This document shows positions 9,001 to 12,634 of a DNA stretch of 12,634 nt, piece after piece. Every line of letters begins with the position of its first letter. The stretch's first letter is position 1. Source of the stretch: JAGLWW01 sp964640225 (GTDB lineage: Archaea; Aenigmatarchaeota; Aenigmatarchaeia; PWEA01; JAGHBM01); the NCBI GenBank assembly GCA_964640225.1, contig CAZXFI010000018.1, forward strand, positions 1 through 12,634, read 5' to 3'. The translations under genes and the position numbers were made by a program. Under the pieces are notes generated by a model. It saw only the letters and a program-made list of their open reading frames with translations, did not search any database and was not told the origin of the DNA.

Positions 9001-12000
9001 GAACGTTAATAATGTCCGGTTCATTAAAACCGACCGGCAGCTTTTACGTGTTAAACGGCTCCGTGGTGAATGCCAGCGTGAACGGCACAAAATTCACACT
9101 GGATAACACGGAAAACGTGTCCGTTCACTACGTTCTAACGGAGCCTGGCACAAGCGGTTACTTCAACGTAAGCAAGTACGTGAACATAACCAACCTGACC
9201 TCTCCGGCCACCGCCGACCTGAACGTTTCTTACTCAGACGGCGACCTGGAAGGAAAAAATGAGTCAAAACTGAAAATGTACAGGCACGACGGGATTGACT
9301 GGAACCTGCTTTCCTCCGGGGTGGACACAGCAAACAACGTGGTGTATTCTTCCGGTGTTACCGAATTTTCCATATTCGCTCCCCTGGGAAAGTCAATACC
9401 GAAAATATACTGGGAGGACCCCACGCCCCCGGACGGGAACGTGACTTCAGACAACCATGTCTACCTGAACACCACCATAACGGACGACTACAACACCTCG
9501 GCTTTCTTTGACTGGAACCACTCGCTAAGAGGATACTGGTCTTTTGATTATTATAACGACAGTGGAGTTTATGACAACTCTTCTTACCAGAACTTCGGAA
9601 CCTTCAACGGAGGATTGGAGCAGGACAACATAACTACAGGCGAGTACGGCAAAGCCCTGGAATTTGACGGAGACGGTGACTATGTTGATTGTGGAAACAA
9701 CTCTAATCTGGAAATGAAGACAAATGACATTAGTATTACTGCTTGGATAAAACTTATTGATTCAACACCAGGTGTACATTTCGGTATAGTTACAAAAGGT
9801 GCCGGAAGTCCAACAGACGAAGGTTATGAATTTAGTTATAGTTCTAGTGGCCACGACCTTCATTTTTGGATTTCAAACGGTACAACAAGAATTTTACCCG
9901 ATTCAGATGATAACCTTAATCTAAACGACAGCCAGTGGCACTTCGTTGCCGTTTCCGTAAACAGGAGCGGTAACGCTACTTTTTATGTTGACGGCGTTAG
10001 TGTTGGAACCGAGAGTGTTAGCAATTTTAATGGTGAAGATATAGATAATTCAGGAAGAAACCTTCATATCGGTAGATGGTTTGGTAATTATTTCAACGGC
10101 ACCATAGATGAAGTCAGATTCTGGAACAGGGCCCTTTCGGACGAGGAAATCAACGCCTCTTATCACAACAAATTATACCGCCTGAAGCACAACTTCACCG
10201 GTCTTACAGACGGCATATACAACTACACCGCCTGGGCTATAAACACCCAGGGAGACATGAACACCTCTACTAGGTACGTGGAGATAGACTTTGTGCCGAA
10301 CATATACTGGGAAGACCCCACGCCTCCGGACGGAAACGTTACAAGCAATGACTGGATGGCGTTTAACACGACCATTGAAGACAACACAAACACATCCGCT
10401 TTCATAGACTGGAACGGGTCTATGGTTGGCTACTGGTCTTTTGAGCACTACAATTCAACCTACGTAAAGGACAATTCAACCCACGGCAATGACGGCATTA
10501 TAGATTTTCTGGGTAATTACAGCAGCGAGGCAAACGTTTCTGACACGAACGCAACCCAGTGCGTGGACAACGACACGCTGTATCATGTAAACGACTTTTA
10601 CAATGGCTGGACTTTTGAAGTAACCTCTGGAATTGCCGCGGGAAACTCAACGAAAATAACTGATTACGAGTACAAGAATGAATCCTACAGGATTCTCTAC
10701 TTTGAGGATGAGTTGACGGGATTTGCCCAGGGGGATTCATACAATCTGTATTATGACGTGTCAGGTCCCTTTTCCACGGATGGCAAGTACGGTTCGGCTT
10801 TCCACTTTGACGGAGGCAACGATTTTATTGAAGTTAGCGATAGCGATAACTTAGATACGCCGTCAGCCACGATTGATTTTTGGGTCAAACCTTACGAATG
10901 GGACGGTAGCGTGGTAAGAAAGTGGGGTTGGGGCGATCCGTGGACCGGTTATCATATAGACTTGGATGTTGACGGAAATATCAGGGCATCAATTGCCCAT
11001 GACGACCACAACATCTCTTCCGTATACGCTCCGGTAAACTTGGACGAGTGGTCCCATATAACCGTGACAATCAACGACACCGCGCTCAAGATTTACAAGA
11101 ACGGAACAGAAGAGGACATTCTTGACACTTCCGCACTTTCCTTACAGATGACTGGTAGCGCGGTTTTAGACATTGGCGGAGGCTCGGGGATGAGCGGTTT
11201 ATACTTCAACGGAACAGTGGATGAAGTCCGCGTGCACAACCGCGTGCTTTCAGAGCAGGAAATCAACGCCTCCTATCACAACAAAATTTACAGGCTGCAC
11301 GCGAACATGACCTCGCTCGCGGACGGAATTTACGATTACGAGGCATGGGCTATTGATACGGACGGAAACATGAACAAAACTGCAAGAAATATTACTATCA
11401 ATTCAGCGGTACCGATAATAACTATAATTTCTCCCGAGAACGAATCATACAGTTCGCTCCCATTAAACCTGAACATAACCACGAACGAACCAGTATACTG
11501 GTGCGGCTGGAATCTCAACGGCACGGGCTCAAATGCCACCATGTCGGGCTCTTCCACGGAATGGCATGACGCGATAGAAAGCTCAGTTGAGGGCACACAG
11601 CACCTTTACGTTTACTGCAATGACTCAAACGGCATGGGGTCCAACACGAGCATTTACTTCACTTATGATATAACAAACCCGAGTATAATCTGGGAAGACC
11701 CCACTCCGGATGACGGAGAATTCAGAAACAAGGACTGGGTGGCGCTGAATACAACCATAACGGATAATCTGGGCAACACATCGGGATTTATAGACTGGAA
11801 CCGCTCGCTGTTAGGCTACTGGGCTTTTGAGAACTACAATAACAGCGGGATTTACGGCAACTCCTCTTACGGTAATTTCGCAACATTCGGAGGAGGAGGG
11901 CCGGGTGTGTCTAACGTAAGAGCGGGAGAATACGGAATGGGTTTGGAATTTGACGGAAACAATGATTACCTTGATTTACCGAAAGACAACATGACGGCCG

Positions 12001-12634
12001 GAAAAAGCGAAATAACTCTTGAATTTTGGATAAATCCTGACGAGTGGGTATCAACCAACACTATATGGGACGAATGGAACAACAGCAACTACTGGCAGTT
12101 TACAATACGCTGTGGCAGCTGGTACACCCGTGACAGTTCAACCGGCACGACCGGTACCAAAAACAACGACCTGGCTTTGCCGACATTAACTCCAGGGGAA
12201 TGGCATCACCTGGCTTTCGTGTACAGCGTGAATAAGAGTCTAAAGGCAATTTATCTGGACGGAAAGCTTAACGCATCAAACAGCACTTCTGTCGATGCTT
12301 TGACAAGCGACAGGGAAGGTGCCCGCGTTGGTTACGCCTCCGACGGGGCTAATTTTGACGGGAGAATTGATGAGGTTCGCTTACACAACCGCGTGCTTTC
12401 AGAGCAGGAGATAAACGCTTCCTACAACAACGGAATCCATAGGTTAAGAAGCAACTTAACGAATCTGGCAGACGGAAACTACGAATACGAGGCATGGGCC
12501 ATTGACTCGGCCGGAAACATGATTTCGTCCTCCAGAAATGTCACCATAGATAACACGCCACCGAAAATATACTGGGAGGACCCCACGCCCCCGGACGGGA
12601 ACGTGACTGATAAAGATTGGGTTTACCTGAACAC
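1..12634 (+). CDS. Giant modular surface protein, partial at both ends (at least 4,210 aa)
   Basis: One frame (first full codon at base 3) is open through the entire window with no stop, giving 4,210 codons plus two trailing bases. No start or stop codon belongs to this window. The translation is a chain of extracellular beta domains: Ig-like, MAM-like, LamG, FG-GAP propeller, NosD-type beta-helix and beta-solenoid. Asn/Ser/Thr are abundant and sequons are dense (seven in the first 110 residues). I saw no membrane segment, signal peptide or sorting signal; these would lie outside the window. Repeat copies differ largely at third codon positions, as expected for a gene under protein-level selection. 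Ile is mostly ATA and Arg mostly AGG/AGA, which fits an archaeal host. The likely role is a secreted or cell-anchored adhesin or stalk; this is inferred from domain content, not shown. I do not recognise a named gene. Confidence 0.97.
3..338 (+). other. Cap module A1 following an off-window beta-helix (residues 1-112)
   Basis: This segment matches residues 1557-1666 (A2) along its whole length: both contain WFNYNND, SGGVWLN, an SGL-x-x-DTYY motif, a TNSSG-x-LPSF motif and a closing SEHE. In A2 the module sits directly after a NosD-type beta-helix, so an analogous helix probably ends just upstream of this window (inference). The fold looks like a small beta-sandwich with many sequons. The same module type is familiar beside beta-helices in archaeal surface proteins, but I cannot give it a family name. 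Confidence 0.7.
339..1178 (+). other. Ig-like module B1, split by a MAM-like insertion (residues 113-392)
   Basis: The module opens with PKYWDNSTNST and LFSLRWTDN and closes with EDWSNVT, VYAND and NWNVSENYSF, the same landmarks as B2 and B3. It spans 280 residues, against 96-97 in its sisters. The excess lies between Cys159 and Asn341. Removing about 180 residues there (bases 480-1019) leaves about 100 residues, the normal length. B2 and B3 each have two Cys that could pair. B1 has Cys150 and Cys159 at the first site but Gly-Lys where the second Cys should be, so the usual disulfide cannot form in the same way. It probably acts as a spacer that presents the inserted domain. Confidence 0.8.
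516..1004 (+). other. MAM-like domain nested in B1 (residues 172-334)
   Basis: The segment follows the MAM plan in order: an FE-x-DLGNW opening, then CDW at 191-193, a TGP motif, an ADG-x-x-YYIYVETSS strand, a central G-x-LHLEH strand after a YGDN turn, a SW-x-L segment, and a closing GDVALD. That closing motif corresponds to the GDIALDD signature of MAM domains. Its 163 residues are close to the usual 160-170. Cys are at 191, 232 and 287, fewer and placed differently than in animal MAM domains. MAM domains mediate extracellular adhesion in animals and also occur in microbial secreted proteins. Here it would be a binding head displayed by B1. The family call rests on motif order read by eye. 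Confidence 0.78.
1194..1460 (+). other. Ig-like module C1 (residues 398-486)
   Basis: This is the first of three copies of an approximately 89-residue Ig-like module (also 5004-5273 and 11412-11678). It opens with a short P-x-N-x-x-Y-x-SLPIDLN strand and carries WCGWNLN and GSNTTM motifs, then LYVYCNDSSG near the end. Two Cys, 429 and 466, are conserved at equivalent places in all three copies and probably form an intradomain disulfide. It lies between B1 and the LamG module D1 and probably acts as a rigid spacer. Similar WCGW/YCND modules are frequent in archaeal surface proteins. Confidence 0.75.
1935..3212 (+). other. Seven-bladed FG-GAP (integrin-alpha-like) beta-propeller nested in LamG D1
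   Basis: Residues 645-1070 contain seven consecutive FG-GAP repeats. Each has a W-x-x-E opening, an FG-like turn (LGWS, FGYS, YGEA, MGKG, YGHF, FGNS, FGKS), an AGDVNGDGYDD calcium loop, a hydrophobic strand with (I/V)GA or a variant, and a (V/Y)YLG strand. Seven is the number that closes an integrin-alpha propeller. The calcium loops all keep D-x-N-x-D-G-x-D, so all seven sites look competent. The propeller sits between the RGATS and SSFFVQ segments of LamG, where uninterrupted copies have a short loop. A binding role dependent on calcium follows from the family; the partner is unknown. Confidence 0.93.
1989..3140 (+). repeat. Seven DVNGDGYDD calcium-loop repeats in the propeller
   Basis: Loops encoding DVNGDGYDD begin at bases 2004, 2196, 2382, 2568, 2754, 2937 and 3114. 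Spacings are 192, 186, 186, 186, 183 and 177 bases (64, 62, 62, 62, 61 and 59 codons). All are in phase with the open frame. The first two copies share an exact 42-base stretch (1989-2030 and 2181-2222); later copies differ mainly at synonymous sites. Blade 6 lacks one residue before AGD. The close DNA similarity points to recent internal duplication or homogenisation of blades. Confidence 0.95.
3495..3574 (+). repeat. 80-base exact repeat, copy 1 (partner 11277-11356)
   Basis: The DNA encoding the end of LamG D1 and the start of its FN3-like tail is identical over 80 bases to the same part of D4, about 7.8 kb away. With one mismatch at 3494 the match extends back to 3474. Identity includes synonymous sites, so recent duplication or gene conversion is more likely than selection on protein alone. 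Confidence 0.93.
3630..3917 (+). other. Ig-like module B2 (residues 1210-1305)
   Basis: This is an uninterrupted 96-residue copy of the B module: PKYWDESTNST, LFSLRWTDT, YVFSLDNC, STEDWSNVT, GCIIRWKVYAND and NWNVSENYSF. Cys1249 and Cys1280 occupy the two positions shared with B3 and are a plausible disulfide pair. It links the D1 LamG/propeller block to the beta-helix that follows. It also gives the reference length that reveals the insertion in B1. No ligand-binding signature is visible, so a spacer role is the simplest reading. Confidence 0.75.
3927..4670 (+). other. NosD-type right-handed beta-helix (residues 1309-1556)
   Basis: The domain starts with ECGSYLNSDTYM and continues through INASNITLDCNGH and VKNCNIS, the standard opening of archaeal NosD/PbH1 beta-helix domains. 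It then runs as about seven rungs of 22-24 residues. Each rung has a Y-G/A-I/V-x-hydrophobic strand followed by an Asn-rich turn such as NNTISGNN, NNFTGNN or NLIDNNITGNN. Stacked Asn ladders are typical of this fold. The Cys are confined to the N-terminal part. Such helices often bind or cleave polysaccharides, but I see no catalytic signature, so structural or glycan-binding use is more likely. It leads directly into cap module A2. Confidence 0.88.
4671..5000 (+). other. Cap module A2 after the beta-helix (residues 1557-1666)
   Basis: This second copy of module A has the same landmarks as A1: WFNYNND, SGGVWLN, a TATYKISGL motif, DTYYDVFND, TNSSGNLPSF and a closing SSEHEVKV. It follows the last beta-helix rung with no gap (the link is TAPREIYFWD), so it probably closes the open end of the helix and connects it to C2. 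The pairing of helix and cap here is the basis for inferring a second helix upstream of base 3. Confidence 0.7.
5004..5273 (+). other. Ig-like module C2 (residues 1668-1757)
   Basis: Second copy of the C module, with SPQNASYGSLPIDLN, WCGWNLNGTGSNATM, the WHDAIESSAEGTQHL segment and LYVYCNDSSGN. Cys1699 and Cys1738 match the conserved pair of C1 and C3. It is closer to C3 than to C1 in the middle: C2 and C3 share WHDAIESS and EGTQHLYVYCND, where C1 has WWSSIYSAQGTHRL. It connects the A2 cap to B3, so C and B are in the reverse order compared with B1-C1. This shows that the modules have been shuffled rather than copied as one fixed block. Confidence 0.75.
5280..5570 (+). other. Ig-like module B3 (residues 1760-1856)
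   Basis: Third B module, 97 residues and uninterrupted: PKYWDNSTNST, LFSLRWTDN, YVFSLDNCTGSF, STEDWSNVT, GCTIRWKVYAND and NWNVSENYSF. The Cys pair is at 1798 and 1829. It differs from B2 mostly by conservative changes, and stretches of DNA are nearly identical to B1 around the opening. It lies immediately before LamG module D2 through a short TTDGYE link. Spacer function is inferred. Confidence 0.75.
5580..6449 (+). other. LamG module D2, uninterrupted (residues 1860-2149)
   Basis: The linker KIYWEDPTPPDGNVT leads into the LamG jelly roll (GYWSF at 5712; 209 residues). It has LDGTDDYVDCG, the DLTIEAWVYP strand, the EWNYMAFVIN strand and FNGTVDEVRIHDRALS, then an FN3-like tail with TAWAVDSNGN. 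It is the cleanest LamG copy and the length reference for the split copies. It shares long similar stretches with D1 before the D1 insertion point. It fits the Laminin_G_3 (LamGL) family. In that family this fold binds glycans or proteins outside the cell; the specificity here cannot be read from sequence. Confidence 0.92.
5583..5653 (+). repeat. 71-base exact repeat, copy 1 (partner 12564-12634)
   Basis: The D2 linker DNA is identical over 71 bases to the last 71 bases of the window. The first 45 bases are also identical at 9402-9446 in D3. The next base in D2 is A at 5654, and whether the partner continues to match cannot be seen. Confidence 0.95.
6645..7325 (+). repeat. Solenoid repeat 1 (227 aa)
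   Basis: This aligns over its full length with 8274-8984. Shared landmarks in order are TATSG/SATSG, FTHNSG with VIVAENATFD, KGSYNINGIL, DWLFFG with NGKFEG, NLPEITQSRGL, NVTMTGN, DTNGYNLTVSGD and a closing NGTI. Corresponding DNA differs often at third positions, for example in the codons for VIVAENATF, so the copies are diverged but held to the same protein pattern. It is followed at once by a short third copy of the repeat head (7317-7502). Confidence 0.85.
7317..7502 (+). repeat. Short third copy of the solenoid repeat head
   Basis: These 62 residues repeat the beginning of the large solenoid repeats: GTIHGGSS, FGSLNISASGTYEATS, a VNGN strand and GTFTHNSGKVLF. After this the match fades into a different strand series. 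It therefore looks like a partial or decayed copy, or the shared minimal building unit from which the larger repeats were assembled. Confidence 0.7.
8274..8984 (+). repeat. Solenoid repeat 2 (237 aa)
   Basis: Second large copy. It starts at SGLVNGSDGDYHFG and carries SATSGKT, NFTHNGGTVIVAENATFD, KGSYNINGIL, DWLFFGSNGKFEG, NLPEITQSRGLWNL, ITMTGNVFVG, DTNGFNLTVTGD and NNGTIYL. It is ten residues longer than repeat 1 because of small loop insertions (for example around GGTGAGR and DYSGESGE). It lies about 950 bases downstream of the end of repeat 1, with unrelated solenoid between them. Confidence 0.85.
9117..9392 (+). other. Small closing domain ending in FSIFAP (residues 3039-3130)
   Basis: The order is a VHYVL strand, an ITNLTSPATADLNVSY strand, a SDGDLEGKNESKLKMYRHDG turn-strand, DWNLLSS, and a final NNVVYSSGVTEFSIFAP. 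A K-x-YR-x-DG-x-W ... T-x-FS-x-FAP pattern is well known in archaeal surface proteins, usually near the C-terminus shortly before the cell-surface anchor. Here it is internal, with at least 1,080 residues after it. This suggests the solenoid plus this cap was once the end of a separate protein (inference). The family resemblance is from memory and unnamed. Confidence 0.65.
9399..10295 (+). other. LamG module D3 with an AT-richer core (residues 3133-3431)
   Basis: The linker KIYWEDPTPPDGNVT leads to GYWSF at 9531, LamG of 217 residues (FDGDGDYVDCG, an ITAWIKL strand, WHFVAVSVN with FYVDG, FNGTIDEVRFWNRALS) and an FN3-like tail with AWAINTQGD. The first part matches D1 closely. From about base 9715 to 10085 the sequence departs from all other copies, and base use becomes AT-rich (about 39% GC by hand count over 9721-10080). 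ATT, AGT and GGT codons are common there, unlike the rest of the gene. The edges return to the shared sequence, so the core looks exchanged with another LamG source. It is joined directly to D4 with no Ig-like spacer. Confidence 0.9.
10515..10763 (+). other. Small beta domain nested in LamG D4 (residues 3505-3587)
   Basis: This segment interrupts LamG D4 between the first strand (DGIIDFLG) and the SGP-x-x-x-x-GKYG segment that is contiguous in other copies. It contains NDFYNGWTFEVTSGIAAGNS, then TKITDYEYKN, a RILYFED strand and DSYNLYY. The order DFYNG ... TSG-x-x-AG ... ITDY ... strand ... D-x-Y-x-L resembles a small beta domain I associate with phage tail and other modular proteins, but I cannot name it. 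It has one Cys (residue 3520). Function unknown; its placement suggests a head displayed from the LamG loop. Confidence 0.65.
11277..11356 (+). repeat. 80-base exact repeat, copy 2 (partner 3495-3574)
   Basis: Second copy of the exact repeat at the LamG/FN3-like junction, here in D4. It is in phase with the open frame and encodes HNKIYRLHANMTSLADG and the strand after it. Identity ends where D1 reads GAC (Asp) TCG and D4 reads GAT (Asp) ACG. Confidence 0.93.
11412..11678 (+). other. Ig-like module C3 (residues 3804-3892)
   Basis: Third C module: SPENESYSSLPLNLN, WCGWNLNGTGSNATM, WHDAIESSVEGTQHL and LYVYCNDSNG. The conserved Cys pair is at 3834 and 3872. It is closer to C2 than to C1, and the codons for the WHDAIESS and CGWNLNGTGSNATM stretches are similar in DNA as well. 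It separates the D3-D4 tandem from D5. One residue is missing in the NDSNGMGSN turn compared with C2 (NDSSGNMGSN). Confidence 0.75.
11679..12557 (+). other. LamG module D5, uninterrupted (residues 3893-4185)
   Basis: The linker is a variant (SIIWEDPTPDDGEF) that lacks the NVT sequon of the others. LamG runs from GYWAF at 11814 for 210 residues: FDGNNDYLDL, ITLEFWINPDEW, WHHLAFVYSV with IYLDG, DGRIDEVRLHNRVLS. The FN3-like tail has AWAIDSAGN. The inner strand region (WDEWNNSNYWQFTIRCGSWY) differs from the other LamG copies, so each LamG may have its own binding surface on a shared frame. It closes into the start of the next module with an NTPPK link. Confidence 0.9.
12561..12634 (+). other. 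Start of a sixth LamG module D6 (truncated by the window)
   Basis: The last 24 residues repeat the linker KIYWEDPTPPDGNVT followed by DKDWVYLN, exactly as at the start of D2. A further LamG domain would be expected downstream. The frame is still open at the final base, so the gene continues past the window. Only the linker is present here; the LamG itself is an expectation. Confidence 0.8.
12564..12634 (+). repeat. 71-base exact repeat, copy 2, ending at the window edge
   Basis: This copy of the LamG linker DNA runs to the final base of the window. Its left boundary is a single difference from D2 (CCG here, CCT there). Because the right boundary is the window edge, the true repeat may be longer, and an assembly break at this repeat is possible. 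Confidence 0.93.

Larger units (their letters stand above)
6450..9116 (+). other. Long beta-solenoid-like region with internal duplication (residues 2150-3038)
   Basis: About 889 residues of short beta-strand patterns with Gly/Asn/Thr turns and very few charged clusters. Recurrent phrases include NLTVxxSG, GSYTATSG, NITGG, NGTIHGG, DTNGYNLTVSGD and DLNGYNLS. This is the pattern of right-handed beta-helix or solenoid passengers that read as repeated phrases for norm, surface and decoration. Two Cys near the start (2152 and 2166) could staple the N-terminal cap. It contains two large alignable repeats (6645-7325 and 8274-8984), a short third copy of the repeat head (7317-7502) and a divergent solenoid stretch (about 7503-8273). 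I cannot assign a named family. A fibrous or stalk role is inferred. Confidence 0.7.
10296..11408 (+). other. LamG module D4 with an 83-residue insertion (residues 3432-3802)
   Basis: The linker is NIYWEDPTPPDGNVT, then GYWSF at 10428. LamG landmarks are FDGGNDFIEV, ATIDFWVKP, EWSHITVTIN and FNGTVDEVRVHNRVLS, with an FN3-like tail (AWAIDTDGN). The LamG spans 289 residues. Subtracting the segment 10515-10763 leaves 206, the family norm in this protein. The end of the module (11277-11356) is identical in DNA over 80 bases to the matching part of D1. The module is otherwise a normal jelly roll and would still fold if the insert forms an independent domain on a surface loop. Confidence 0.88.

Noticed and set aside
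106..11596. Many short minus-strand open frames, e.g. 106-366, 1166-1378, 8061-8309 and 10173-10448
   Set aside because: All lie opposite the long frame, match no protein pattern I know, and recur opposite homologous modules (for example frames opposite B1 and B3), as expected for shadows of repeated coding DNA.
1..12634. Pseudogene or frameshifted gene, given repeats and insertions
   Set aside because: The frame holds from base 3 to the end, every domain is continuous in the same phase, and repeat copies differ mainly at synonymous positions.

Overview
The whole 12,634-base window lies inside one protein-coding gene. Read on the + strand with the first full codon at base 3, the frame has no stop for 4,210 consecutive codons and is still open at both edges. 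Neither the start codon nor the stop codon is present, so 4,210 residues is a minimum length. There is no intergenic DNA, RNA gene, promoter, terminator, mobile element or CRISPR array. Residue n starts at base 3n, so positions convert directly.

The protein is an extracellular mosaic of beta-rich domains. It is rich in Asn, Ser, Thr, Tyr and Gly and crowded with N-x-S/T sequons, with few Cys. I saw no transmembrane segment in the part shown. Ile is mostly ATA and Arg mostly AGG/AGA, and this domain repertoire (NosD-type beta-helix, LamG, sequon-rich Ig-like modules) is common in archaeal surface proteins. I infer an archaeon, possibly a DPANN lineage, but the window has no phylogenetic marker and this is only moderately secure.

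Layout: end of a beta-helix cap module A1 (3-338); Ig-like B1 with a MAM-like domain inside it (339-1178); Ig-like C1 (1194-1460); LamG module D1 with a complete seven-bladed FG-GAP propeller inside it (1464-3629); Ig-like B2 (3630-3917); a NosD-type beta-helix (3927-4670) with cap module A2 (4671-5000); Ig-like C2 (5004-5273) and B3 (5280-5570); LamG module D2 (5580-6449); a long beta-solenoid-like region with an internal duplication (6450-9116), closed by a small domain ending in a FSIFAP motif (9117-9392); LamG modules D3 (9399-10295) and D4 (10296-11408, with an 83-residue insertion); Ig-like C3 (11412-11678); LamG module D5 (11679-12557); and the first residues of a sixth module (12561-12634).

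The main observation is architectural. A few scaffold modules (A, B, C, D) are reused in different orders. In three places a different domain is spliced into the middle of a scaffold module, not added between modules: MAM into an Ig-like fold, a propeller into LamG, and a small beta domain into another LamG. When the inserts are subtracted, the hosts return to the length of their uninterrupted sisters. The likely role is a giant cell-surface adhesin or stalk that displays binding heads; that role is inferred from domain content only.
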